Source: [Flexibacter] sp. ATCC 35208 (GTDB lineage Bacteria > Bacteroidota > Bacteroidia > Chitinophagales > Chitinophagaceae). From it: a stretch of DNA of 33,041 bases. This document shows positions 17,327-25,396 of this stretch, in pieces. Numbering within the stretch: the first letter of the stretch is position 1; each line of letters opens with the position of its first letter. Location: assembly GCF_001975825.1 (NCBI RefSeq), contig NZ_MTKN01000038.1:1-33041 (forward strand), read 5' to 3'. The notes under the pieces were generated by a model. That model had not been told where the DNA came from. It saw nothing but the letters and a program-made list of their open reading frames with translations, and did not search any database. Both the position numbers and the translations under genes were made by a program.

Positions 17327-17401
17327 GCCGCGTTGGTCAATCGGCTAAGACGCCTCCCTTTCACGGAGGAATGACGGGTTCGACTCCCGTACGCGGTACC
17401 A
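17327..17401 (+). tRNA. tRNA-Glu (anticodon UUC), CCA encoded
   Basis: The sequence folds into a full cloverleaf: acceptor GCCGCGT / ACGCGGT with a G-U first pair, D stem GTC/GAC, anticodon stem CCTCC/GGAGG around CTTTCAC, and T stem ACGGG/CCCGT around TTCGACT. The anticodon is TTC (17360-17362). The discriminator A at 17398 is followed by CCA (17399-17401). An identical 72-nt body recurs at 32812-32883. Confidence 0.96.
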
Positions 17402-17406
17402 GTAAG

Positions 17407-17435
17407 AAGGTTGCTCAATTGGGCAGCCTTTTTTA
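17407..17435 (+). terminator. Terminator of the first tRNA-Glu gene
   Basis: AAGGTTGCTC pairs with GGGCAGCCTT using two G-U pairs, with a 4-nt AATT loop and a TTTTATTTT tail. It resembles the terminator after the second tRNA-Glu copy. Confidence 0.8.
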
Positions 17436-17448
17436 TTTTGTTCCGCAT

Positions 17449-17961
17449 ATGTTTATACCAGAATCCCTGCTCCAGACCCACTGTATATCCATAATTGGCT
17501 TTCTGATAGCCACGCTGTGTATGGCAAAACTCCGAAAGGTTAAAAGCACATATCTCTCTACTGCCAATTCTATTGCTGCTGTTCTTGCTTTGGTGAATGT
17601 GATGCTGATGACCGTTGACCAGGTCAATGCATGGGAGGCCTCCCCGGATCACATATTCTTCAAATACCGTTCAGCAGTCTACTTGCCGTTTATCATCATT
17701 TATGTGGCTGCAATTTCGCTCTCTCTTTTAAAGAAACTAAGAGCTACGGTCTTATTTTCGTTGATTTTAGTCATTGTTTATAGCTGTCTGATCTCTCATG
17801 AAATAGCCTATATGATCATTACTGGTTTCAATGGGGCCTCTGGCCAGTCCAATTACAGCGCCCCATTGTGGAAGTATGTAATGCTATTGTCCGCAGCTGC
17901 CATCTATTCGTTAATTTGCTACCTCATAGCTGTAAGGATACATGCACAAGAGAATCACTAA
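17449..17961 (+). CDS. Small multi-span membrane protein of unknown function
   Basis: I do not recognise this 171-residue protein. It has about five hydrophobic segments: roughly 11-26 (CISIIGFLIATLCMA), 39-58 (NSIAAVLALVNVMLM), 76-96 (YLPFIIIYVAAISLSLL), 102-123 (LFSLILVIVYSCLIS) and 143-165 (YVMLLSAAAIYSLICYLIAV). A polar loop with acidic and aromatic residues lies between spans 2 and 3. The first ATG comes just after the tRNA terminator, and no promoter is obvious between them, so a later start such as MAKLRKVK (17521) is possible. The 3' end overlaps the start of the AraC-type gene by 20 bp, suggesting joint expression. Its hydrophobic pattern and the overlap support it as a real gene. 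Confidence 0.6.
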   Translation: MFIPESLLQTHCISIIGFLIATLCMAKLRKVKSTYLSTANSIAAVLALVNVMLMTVDQVNAWEASPDHIFFKYRSAVYLPFIIIYVAAISLSLLKKLRATVLFSLILVIVYSCLISHEIAYMIITGFNGASGQSNYSAPLWKYVMLLSAAAIYSLICYLIAVRIHAQENH

Positions 17962-18802
17962 ATTCGAGTTTAAAGCAGGTTTACCCGTGGAATTCGAAAT
18001 CATTCCGCTGGAGAAACTATACAGCAATCATGCTGAAATGCTCATCACCCCACACCGTACCGGCTTTTACCACATACTCTGGTTTCAGCAGGGCACCTCT
18101 GTACATTGGGTAGACTTTGAACCCATACAAATACAGCGGGATACGTTACTGTTCTTAAACAAAGACAGGGTACACCGATATGATGTGCACGCTAATGCTG
18201 AAGGATATGCAATTTTGTTCACAGACAATTTCTTTAACAAGAACCTGAAATACCTGCATGGGAACATCCTTTTTAACGACCTTATGAAAGTGGTCATGAT
18301 CCATCTTGATGACAGCAAACCCTTCAGTGAACTGATCACCCTCATGCAATGGGAACTCACACATCCCAAAGATGGAGGACAACCCGACATCCTGCATAAC
18401 CTGTTACACAATTTCCTCCTGTATGCAGAACGCGAATACCGCCAGCAAGACTTTACAGAACTGAAGAAGAATGCGGACCTGGATTATTTACTGTTATTCA
18501 GGGAAATGCTGGAAAAACATTACCAGTCAGAAAAACAGGTGCAATTCTATGCCCGCGAACTCCTGGTGACAGAGAAACGGCTGAACACCGCCACGGCCAA
18601 AACTGTAGGCAAAACACCCAAGGAAATGATCGACGACCGTGTCATGCTGGAAGCCAAACGCCTGCTCGCCCATACCCAGGATACCATCAAGGAAATAGGC
18701 TACACCCTGGGCTATGATGAACCTACCAACTTCATCAAATACTTTAAAAAACACGCTGCTCAAACACCCGTTGAATTCAGGGAACAATTCCTGATGGCGT
18801 AA
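17942..18802 (+). CDS. AraC-family transcriptional regulator
   Basis: This 286-residue DNA-binding protein has an N-terminal cupin-like sensor (about 10-150; PHRTGFYHILWFQQGTSVHWVDF, shown here as HRTGFYHILWF, then TLLFLNKDRVHRYDV) and a C-terminal AraC HTH pair (about 180-284). The second HTH carries the family signature: IKEIGYTLGYDEPTNFIKYF followed by KKHAAQTPVEFRE. The effector is unknown. It overlaps the preceding membrane-protein gene by 20 bp and lies 63 bp before the SnoaL-like gene, which it may control, though no operator can be pointed to. Its size and domain order are ordinary for Bacteroidota AraC regulators. Confidence 0.93.
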   Translation: MHKRITKFEFKAGLPVEFEIIPLEKLYSNHAEMLITPHRTGFYHILWFQQGTSVHWVDFEPIQIQRDTLLFLNKDRVHRYDVHANAEGYAILFTDNFFNKNLKYLHGNILFNDLMKVVMIHLDDSKPFSELITLMQWELTHPKDGGQPDILHNLLHNFLLYAEREYRQQDFTELKKNADLDYLLLFREMLEKHYQSEKQVQFYARELLVTEKRLNTATAKTVGKTPKEMIDDRVMLEAKRLLAHTQDTIKEIGYTLGYDEPTNFIKYFKKHAAQTPVEFREQFLMA

Positions 18803-18865
18803 AAGTATCATACAATATCCCGTTTCTACCTTTTCCCGCGCCTGTAAATGCTGCAACTTTGTAGT

Positions 18866-19636
18866 ATGAAAGACAACAAACAAAAGGTGATCGACCTCTT
18901 AAACAGCCTTGAAACTGGCGATGCGGCTCCGGTTGCTTATATCAATCCAGAAAAGTATACCCAGCACAACCTCGCTATTGCCGATGGTCTGGCCGGATTT
19001 GGTGCACTGGTACAGAACAAACCTGCACAGGGTTTTAAAGTGAATATTGTACGTGCCTTCCAGGAAGGCGATTATGTATTTACACATACAGAATACGACT
19101 TCTTCGGCCCTAAGATCGGGTTTGATATCTTCCGCTTTGAAGACGGTAAAATCGTAGAACACTGGGATAACCTGCAGGAACCCGTTGCTCCTACTGCTAA
19201 CGGACATACAATGACTGATGGTGCGACTACGATCACAGACCTGGACAAAACTGCCTCCAATAAAACGTTCATTACGACCTTTGTGGAAAAGTTCCTGGTA
19301 GGTGGCGATTCTTCCATCATTCCTGCTTACATCAAAGCAACCGGCTATATTCAACACAATCCTCATATTGCCGATGGATTGGAAGGGTTACAACAGGCAT
19401 TGGCCTATTTTGCAGCGAATAAAATTGGCTTTAGCTATACGAAGGTACACAAGGTACTGGGAGAAGGTAACTTTGTACTGGTGATCAGCGAAGGTCAGAT
19501 GGCAGATGTACACAGCACCTTCTATGATCTGTTCCGTGTAGAAGATGGAAAAATTGCTGAACACTGGGATGTGATTGAAGCGATTCCTGCTACCAGTGAA
19601 TGGAAAAATCAAAACGGCAAATTTGGATTTCGTTGA
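18866..19636 (+). CDS. Double SnoaL-like (NTF2-fold) protein
   Basis: This 256-residue protein contains two copies of a SnoaL-like/NTF2 fold of about 120 residues. The copies share recognisable blocks: YTQHNLAIADGL versus YIQHNPHIADGL, and FRFEDGKIVEHWDNLQE versus FRVEDGKIAEHWDVIEA. SnoaL-like folds serve polyketide cyclases and many uncharacterised proteins; no reaction can be assigned here. There is no signal peptide. I prefer the ATG at 18866 (MKDNKQKV) over the one at 18848, since CAACTTTG, which resembles a promoter -7 box, lies between them. It follows the AraC gene closely. The stop TGA overlaps a TTG that opens the macrodomain remnant. Confidence 0.85.
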   Translation: MKDNKQKVIDLLNSLETGDAAPVAYINPEKYTQHNLAIADGLAGFGALVQNKPAQGFKVNIVRAFQEGDYVFTHTEYDFFGPKIGFDIFRFEDGKIVEHWDNLQEPVAPTANGHTMTDGATTITDLDKTASNKTFITTFVEKFLVGGDSSIIPAYIKATGYIQHNPHIADGLEGLQQALAYFAANKIGFSYTKVHKVLGEGNFVLVISEGQMADVHSTFYDLFRVEDGKIAEHWDVIEAIPATSEWKNQNGKFGFR

Positions 19637-20530
19637 CAAATACAATTGAAGAAATATTAACGCTTTTCGGCCATCGCAAGCAAATGACCAGTGGCTTAAC
19701 CCCACGTGAACAGGTCAAAGCCATTCTGACCAGTACTCCTCCCCCATTAACGGAGAGGATACTGGTATTGACTGATGAATTGTATCTGGAAGAAACAACT
19801 GAGCGGAAAGTAGTCATTTCCGATGGCATTCTCTGGCAGGGTGATATTACCACCCTACAGGTAGATGCAATCGTAAATGCAGCCAATTCACAACTACTTG
19901 GCTGTTTCCACCCATTTCATAAGTGTATAGACAATGCCATTCATTCAGCTGCTGGCCCCCGTTTATCAACAATTATTCTCTCTGGTCAGAGACAAGGAAT
20001 ACTTTGTCATTACCTCCAATGTGGATACCATGTTTGAAAAGAACGGTTTTGCCCCTTCCAGAATTTTCACACCACAGGGAAACTATAAACTGATGCAATG
20101 TTTACAACCCTGCTCTGATGAAACATATGATACCCGCCCTATTCTTGATAAACTGTTAGCGAATCTTGATCCGGTTACGCATGAAATCACGGATGCAAAC
20201 GCTATTCCTAAATGTCCTAAATGTGGTGGCGATATGTTTATGAACGTCCGGGGTGGCAGCTGGTTTATCGAAAAACCTTACGAGCAACAACGCGAACGCT
20301 TCCAGTCATGGGTACATCAACATTTACAAACACCCATAGTCATCATGGACATGGGCACCGGTTTCAATACTCCAGGAGTAGTACGCTGGCCAATGGAACA
20401 AATCACTTACCATAATCCTTCGGCCTACCTGCTTCGCTTTAACAGAGACCACCCTGAAGTGCCTGCGGAAATCGCAGCCCGCTCCCTTCAAATAAAAGGA
20501 AATATCGACGAGATGCTAGCATTACTCTAA
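19633..20530 (+). pseudogene. Chimeric relic: Zn-macrodomain 5' part fused to SirTM-type sirtuin 3' part
   Basis: Two different genes are joined out of frame. In the first frame (to about 19965) the protein matches the start of a zinc-type macrodomain (protein ADP-ribosylhydrolase): WQGDITTLQVDAIVNAANSQ, then GCFHPFHKCIDNAIHSAAG with the Cys/His zinc residues. It stops about halfway through the fold. From about 19955-19965 a second frame continues as the C-terminal part of a sirtuin: EYFVITSNVDTMFEKNGF, a TPQGNYKLMQC segment, a CPKCGG pair and NVRGGSWFIE, ending at 20530. These resemble SirTM, the macrodomain-linked ADP-ribosylating sirtuin class. The sirtuin Rossmann GAG motif and the macrodomain C-terminal half are gone. 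One deletion across adjacent genes explains this. The first frame begins at a TTG overlapping the previous stop. Neither product should be active. Confidence 0.8.
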
Positions 20531-20661
20531 TAAAAGGCAAAAACTTAGTAAGATGTTAAAAATCCGTGTTTGACCTTGCTATATTGTTTAAACACTACAT
20601 TTTATCCTGCCCAAGTCCATCCACTAATCAGAAAATATTTATCTGAACCTATTTAATACGC

Positions 20662-20694
20662 AAAGCCGCCTCATGAAAGGCGGCTTTCTTTTTT
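20662..20694 (+). terminator. Intrinsic terminator after the sirtuin remnant
   Basis: AAAGCCGCCT and AGGCGGCTTT form a perfect 10-bp stem around a 6-nt loop (CATGAA), followed by a CTTTTTT run. Confidence 0.9.
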
Positions 20695-20705
20695 CAATTC
20701 GCCCT

Positions 20706-20883
20706 CTCATTCGCTTACAGCGCCCCGAACGGAAAGCTGATAAAACAGCTGTAGAACTGGAACTAAGATTAGCTTCGTCATCTTGGCCAGGAAGACACCA
20801 TGCTGAATGAAGGAAGTTTCAAAGAACTGGTACTCAGACACAAGGCTATCTCCGAAAGACAGGATGACCTGATGGGTGCTTAA
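20706..20883 (+). pseudogene. Possible decayed coding fragment
   Basis: Two short frames in tandem read like one broken gene. The first gives a helical, charged peptide including RKADKTAVELELRLASSS and stops at about 20809. The second, offset by a frame and open from 20800, encodes 27 residues including GSFKELVLRHKAISERQDDL. Both have amphipathic helical character, and a terminator follows 10 bp after. I do not recognise the family. Chance reading frames cannot be excluded. Confidence 0.3.
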
Positions 20884-20892
20884 TGATGGTAC

Positions 20893-20925
20893 ATCGCCAG
20901 TCTGATAAGGCTGGCGATTTTTTTG
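20893..20925 (+). terminator. Terminator upstream of the GH9 gene
   Basis: ATCGCCAG and CTGGCGAT form a perfect 8-bp stem around a 10-nt loop, followed by seven T. The last three T and the next G also form the TTTG -33 box of the GH9 promoter. Confidence 0.88.
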
Positions 20926-20952
20926 TTTATACCTGAGAATTCCCTAAACTTG
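20922..20952 (+). promoter_or_regulatory. Promoter of the GH9 cellulase gene
   Basis: TTTG (20922-20925), a 19-bp spacer and TAAACTTG (20945-20952, one mismatch to TANNTTTG) fit the Bacteroidota pattern. It would give a leader of roughly 105 nt before the ATG at 21063. Confidence 0.65.
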
Positions 20953-21062
20953 CGTTACCATATCATTATTCTTAAAGACATACTATAAAAAACCTATAAT
21001 CTCTTCAAGGCCCAATTCAGATACCCATTGGTCCCTTTACATTGATTTTTAAATACAACCCG

Positions 21063-24038
21063 ATGAAAACCAGATTTTCCCTCGTTCCTGCGAAGGGAGG
21101 CAAGCTGCTGCGCCTACCCATATTCGCCACCATCCTGACGATGGTATCCCTCAAATCCACGTACGCACAGAGCTACAACTATGCAGAAGTATTGCAGAAG
21201 TCTATGTTCTTTTACGAAGCACAACGCTCGGGTACATTGCCGGCAGACAACCGTGTCACCTGGCGTAGCAACTCAGCACTCACTGATGGTAGTGATGTAG
21301 GTGTAGACCTGACTGGTGGATGGTATGATGCCGGCGACCATGTGAAGTTCAACTTCCCGATGGCTTTCTCAGCGACGATGCTGGCCTGGGGCGCTGTTGA
21401 CTTTGCAGGTGGTTATAATAACTCCGGTCAGATGAAGTACCTGAAAAGCAATCTTCGTTTTGTAAATGACTATTTTATTCGCTGTCATACCGCGCCAAAT
21501 GAACTGTATGGCCAGGTAGGCAATGGCGGTACAGACCACGCGTGGTGGGGATCTTCGGAAGTAATGGCGATGTCCCGTCCTGCTTACAAGATTGATGCGA
21601 CACATCCAGGCTCTGACCTTGCTGCCGAAACTGCTGCTGCAATGGCCGCTGCCAGTATGGTGTTTAAAACAGACGACCCTACTTATAGTGCGACGTTGCT
21701 TACACACGCGATTCAGTTGTACAACTTTGCTGATACCTATCGCGGTGTGTATTCTGCTTCCATCACGGATGCTGCCAGTTATTATAACTCTTACAGCGGC
21801 TACAACGATGAACTGGTATGGGGCGCCATCTGGCTCTACCGCGCCACCGGCGATGCTGCATGGCTCACAAAAGCAGAGACATACTATGCAAACCTCTCTA
21901 CTGAATCACAGACAGCCATCAAATCTTACAAATGGGGGCTAGCCTGGGATGATAAATCTACTGGCTGTTATGCGCTACTGGCAAAGCTGACAGGCAAAAC
22001 CCAGTACAAAGAAGATATAGAAAGACACCTTGACTATTGGACAGATGGTTACAATGGGTCACGCATTACTTACACAGCCGGTGGCCTCGCATTCCTGGAT
22101 GTATGGGGTGCACTGAGATATGCGATCAACACTGGTTTCCTGGCTGCTTACTACAAAGATGCCGCTACTACCACTGCCAAAGGCACGAAGTACTACACCT
22201 TTGCACAATCTCAAATAAACTATGCACTGGGTAGCAATCCAAACAATCGTAGTTATGTATGTGGCTTTGGTACAAATCCTCCTGTAAAGCCTCACCATCG
22301 TACTGCACATGGTTGCTGGACGAATAACCTGACCGGCCCTCCTACCGAATCGAGACATACCTTGTATGGCGCACTGGTAGGTGGCCCCAACAACGATGAC
22401 TCCTATACAGATGATCGTGGCAACTATGTGAATAACGAAGTAGCGACCGATTACAATGCGGCATTCTCCGGACTGGCGGCAAAGCTGGTACAGGATTACG
22501 GAGGTACGCCCCTCACTAACTTCCCGGTGGCAGAAACACCTACAGGCGAATTCACGATCGAGGCCAAGATCAATGGCAGTGGTACTACATACACTGAATG
22601 GTCTGTGTGGGTAAACAATCATACTGCATGGCCGGCACGTATTGCATCCAAACATGTATTCCGTTTATTTGTTGATATTTCAGAAGGCCTTACCGCCGGT
22701 TATAAATCTACTGACTACGTCGTTTCTTCCAACAATGCAGATGTAACTTTTACACCGTTACAAGCGTGGGATACTGCAAAGCATCTTTATTATACAGAGG
22801 TAACTTACAATTCAACGCTTAAGATCTGGCCAGGTGGTCAGAGTGAGTCAAAGAAAGAATCACAGATCCGTATCCGTCTTCCTTACGAAGCGCCAGCCAG
22901 TGCATGGAACGCAGCCAATGACTGGTCTTCACAGGGTGTAGACGGTACATTGAAAGAAGTAAGTAATATTCCTCTCTATGTAAATGATCAACTGGTATAT
23001 GGCAGCACACCTACACCTGCTGTAGTAGTACCTGTAACAGGTATCACTGTTACACCTGCTACCGATACACTGAACATCAATACTACAGCACAACTCACAG
23101 CAACTGTATTACCTGCTAATGCTACCAATAAGTTGCTGACATGGACATCTTCTGCACCATCCATTGCTACTGTGAGCAGCACAGGATTAGTAACAACGCT
23201 GGCTTCAGGGAGTGCATTCATTTATGCGACGACTGCTGATGGTAGCTTTAAAGATACCAGCAATATCTATGTAACCAATGTAGTCGCACCTAAGCAGTAT
23301 TCTATCACTACAGCAGTATCAGGTACCGGTACGGTGGCACTCAACCCCGCTGGTGGTACATATACAGAAGGTACGGTTGTAACATTGACTGCAACACCAG
23401 GTAATGGTTACCTGTTTAATAATTGGAGTGGTGGCATTACTGACACCCTCAATCCTGTTACCGTTACAGTAAACACCAACCTGTCTGTCACTGCTAATTT
23501 CAAACAGAATGTAACTGGTGGTAGCTGTGATAACCCTTCTGTGGTGACATTACCATTTGCAAAAGATGGTAATGGTGAGTTCTGTTATGTAATTGCAGGC
23601 AATATCTCTTACATCAATTCATGGAACCTGACTAAACTCGAGATCAATGGAGTGGATTATACCAATACATGGTCTAATAGCATGCCTGCGAGAGTGAATG
23701 GTAATTACTATGTGCATTATGTAGGTGCGTATGACTGGTCACACTTTGAAGCAGCGGGTACTGAAGCGGGTGCAAGACAGGCGTCTGTGGAGGTAACCAC
23801 TTCATCTATTTATCCAAACCCTGTTATACAGCATAGCTTTGCCATTCGTATATCAGATAAGGCAATTACAGATGTGATTGTAACAATGACGGATATGTCA
23901 GGCAGAGTGGTGTTGAGAAAATCAGCGAAGGCTAACGAGACTATGACTATTCCATCTGGTATACCTACAGGTATTTACAGCGTGGAAGTAAGCACTAAAA
24001 CAAAGAAAGTGATGAGCACTAAACTGATGATTCAGTAA
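21063..24038 (+). CDS. Secreted GH9 endoglucanase with CBM3c, Ig-like domains and T9SS sorting signal
   Basis: This 991-residue enzyme probably hydrolyses beta-1,4-glucan outside the cell. A signal peptide ends at about residue 36 (STYAQ). The GH9 domain (about 37-485) shows the catalytic aspartates D89 and D92 in GGWYDAGDHVKF, the KPHHRTAHGCW block (409-419) and the acid E459 in NNEVATDYNAAFSG. A CBM3c-like module follows (about 490-650). Then come a BIG_2-like Ig domain (about 656-740), an InlB/Listeria-type repeat (about 745-815, GNGYLFNNWSG), an unassigned module (822-902) and a T9SS type A sorting domain (about 914-991, SIYPNP to the end). The start at 21063 (MKTRFSL) gives a good signal peptide; the upstream ATG at 21042 does not. 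The gene stands alone. Confidence 0.95.
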   Translation: MKTRFSLVPAKGGKLLRLPIFATILTMVSLKSTYAQSYNYAEVLQKSMFFYEAQRSGTLPADNRVTWRSNSALTDGSDVGVDLTGGWYDAGDHVKFNFPMAFSATMLAWGAVDFAGGYNNSGQMKYLKSNLRFVNDYFIRCHTAPNELYGQVGNGGTDHAWWGSSEVMAMSRPAYKIDATHPGSDLAAETAAAMAAASMVFKTDDPTYSATLLTHAIQLYNFADTYRGVYSASITDAASYYNSYSGYNDELVWGAIWLYRATGDAAWLTKAETYYANLSTESQTAIKSYKWGLAWDDKSTGCYALLAKLTGKTQYKEDIERHLDYWTDGYNGSRITYTAGGLAFLDVWGALRYAINTGFLAAYYKDAATTTAKGTKYYTFAQSQINYALGSNPNNRSYVCGFGTNPPVKPHHRTAHGCWTNNLTGPPTESRHTLYGALVGGPNNDDSYTDDRGNYVNNEVATDYNAAFSGLAAKLVQDYGGTPLTNFPVAETPTGEFTIEAKINGSGTTYTEWSVWVNNHTAWPARIASKHVFRLFVDISEGLTAGYKSTDYVVSSNNADVTFTPLQAWDTAKHLYYTEVTYNSTLKIWPGGQSESKKESQIRIRLPYEAPASAWNAANDWSSQGVDGTLKEVSNIPLYVNDQLVYGSTPTPAVVVPVTGITVTPATDTLNINTTAQLTATVLPANATNKLLTWTSSAPSIATVSSTGLVTTLASGSAFIYATTADGSFKDTSNIYVTNVVAPKQYSITTAVSGTGTVALNPAGGTYTEGTVVTLTATPGNGYLFNNWSGGITDTLNPVTVTVNTNLSVTANFKQNVTGGSCDNPSVVTLPFAKDGNGEFCYVIAGNISYINSWNLTKLEINGVDYTNTWSNSMPARVNGNYYVHYVGAYDWSHFEAAGTEAGARQASVEVTTSSIYPNPVIQHSFAIRISDKAITDVIVTMTDMSGRVVLRKSAKANETMTIPSGIPTGIYSVEVSTKTKKVMSTKLMIQ

Positions 24039-24125
24039 TTTAAGAAGAGCGTGTATCAAAAATAAATAAACCTCCTCAGAAGTGCTTAAAGGACTACCTA
24101 TCTCCATTAGGTATCCGAATAAAAC

Positions 24126-24155
24126 GAGGCCGTATCTTACTTAAGATACGGCCTC
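24126..24155. terminator. Bidirectional terminator between GH9 and the oxidoreductase gene
   Basis: GAGGCCGTATCTTA and TAAGATACGGCCTC are perfectly complementary with only CT between them, giving a stem of about 12 bp. T runs follow on both strands (TTAACTTTTTT on plus, CGTTTTATTC on minus). The flanking genes converge on it. Confidence 0.9.
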
Positions 24156-24164
24156 TTAACTTTT

Positions 24165-25151
24165 TTAGGCAAGACGCACTACAGTTCTACCCTGTATCTT
24201 CCCTGCCAATATCAGGTTAATATTCTCACCTAATTTCTCCAAAGGAATTTCATTTGCCAGTTGCGCTAATTGCGCTGGCTTCCAGCTTGTAGCCATGACT
24301 TCCCATATTTCTTTCCTTTTGGAAATTGGATATTCTACTGAATCAATTCCTAATAACTGCACACCTTTCAGTATGAATGGGAATACAGTCAAAGGTAATG
24401 GTCCGCCATTCACCATACCACAGGCAGTCACCGCACCACCATATTGCAAACTCTTCACCACTGTAGCCAATACATTGCCACCTACGGTATCTATACCACC
24501 TGCAAATCTTGGTTTCAGCATCACCTTTCCACTGGCATCATCCATCTCCGCACGAGGTAAAACTTCCACAGCTCCCAATGATTCCAGGAACGCTGCCTGC
24601 TTGCTGCTTACAGCAGTTACCTGATAACCTAACTTGCTCAGAATGGCTACGGCAATAGACCCTACACCACCACTGGCACCAGTTACCACGATCTTACCAT
24701 CAGCTGGTTGTACACCTGTTTTCAGCAATGCCTGTACGGACAGTGCCGCTGTGAACCCTGCTGTACCATAGATCATGCTTTCTCTCAGTGTCAAACCCTT
24801 TGGCAAACGTACGACCCATTTGGCCGGTACCCGGATATACTCCTGAAAACCTCCACTGGTATTCATACCAAAGTCAAACCCGGTTACAATCACCTGATCA
24901 CCCGGTTTCCAGTTTTCATCAATAGACGATACTACTTCTCCGGCGGCATCAATTCCCGGTGTATGTGGAAACTGTCTGGTCACGCCTTTGTTGCCGGTAG
25001 CAGATAAGGCATCTTTATAGTTCAGTGAGGAATAATGAACCTTTATGATGACATCGCCCGGAGGCAGATTGTCTATGAGTTTATCAACAATAGATAAAAC
25101 AAATTTCCCATCGGCTTCTATCACCTGTAACGCTTTGAATGGTTCCGTCAT
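24165..25151 (-). CDS. YhdH/YhfP-family NADPH oxidoreductase (AcuI-like acryloyl-CoA reductase)
   Basis: This 328-residue cytosolic protein belongs to the medium-chain dehydrogenase/reductase superfamily without the zinc sites. It has the quinone-oxidoreductase N-terminal fold (SSLNYKDALSATGNKGV, then PHTPGIDAAGEVV), the nucleotide-binding loop VVTGASGGVGSIAVAIL (about 155-171) and a C terminus ending AGKIQGRTVVRLA. These are the hallmarks of YhdH/AcuI proteins, which reduce acryloyl-CoA to propionyl-CoA with NADPH in characterised members; the reaction here is inferred. The MarR gene and oxidoreductase remnant lie upstream on the same strand, with about 60 bp before this start, so read-through from the marR promoter is possible. 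Confidence 0.92.
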   Translation of the reverse strand: MTEPFKALQVIEADGKFVLSIVDKLIDNLPPGDVIIKVHYSSLNYKDALSATGNKGVTRQFPHTPGIDAAGEVVSSIDENWKPGDQVIVTGFDFGMNTSGGFQEYIRVPAKWVVRLPKGLTLRESMIYGTAGFTAALSVQALLKTGVQPADGKIVVTGASGGVGSIAVAILSKLGYQVTAVSSKQAAFLESLGAVEVLPRAEMDDASGKVMLKPRFAGGIDTVGGNVLATVVKSLQYGGAVTACGMVNGGPLPLTVFPFILKGVQLLGIDSVEYPISKRKEIWEVMATSWKPAQLAQLANEIPLEKLGENINLILAGKIQGRTVVRLA

Positions 25152-25213
25152 AATTGTCCTTTTTTACAAAATACGATATGTGAAGATGCCATTCTATGAC
25201 GGGGAGCAGTTTA

Positions 25214-25396
25214 TTATTTAATTGAAACCACTATTTTTCCGCGCGTTCTGCCTTCCAGCTGTTGCTCATGAGCCAGTTCCATCTGTGAAAAATCATACAG
25301 GTTCAGGCTAGGCTTCCGCATCGCTGTCGGCACAGCCATCAGAAAGTATCCACCACTTAGCGGCAAAGCAGAAAAGCGCATATTTCCAGTAGTCAT
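25214..25396 (-). pseudogene. Internally deleted NAD(P)H:quinone oxidoreductase remnant
   Basis: This 60-residue frame ends with a typical C terminus of zinc-free MDR oxidoreductases: DFSQMELAHEQQLEGRTRGK followed by IVVSIK. A full-length enzyme has about 310-330 residues; the cofactor-binding core is missing and the first 30 residues do not resemble the family N terminus. The start ATG overlaps the marR stop as ATGA, so the fragment is translationally coupled to marR. The likely history is a marR-oxidoreductase operon whose enzyme gene lost most of its length. A small genuine protein is less likely. Confidence 0.65.

Larger units (their letters stand above)
20531..21062. other. Gene-free stretch with two terminators, a decayed coding trace and the GH9 promoter
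   Basis: These 532 bp hold no intact gene. In order they contain a terminator at 20662-20687, a possible decayed coding region at about 20706-20883, a second terminator at 20893-20918, the GH9 promoter at 20922-20952, and a leader of about 105 nt. Nothing else is recognised. Confidence 0.6.

Noticed and set aside
19955..19965. Programmed frameshift joining macrodomain and sirtuin parts
   Set aside because: Both domains lack their catalytic cores, and no slippery site is apparent; a deletion explains the joint better.
22059..22655. Long open frame of 198 codons opposite the GH9 gene
   Set aside because: It is the complement of a clearly coding GH9 domain, has no family resemblance and arises from codon bias.
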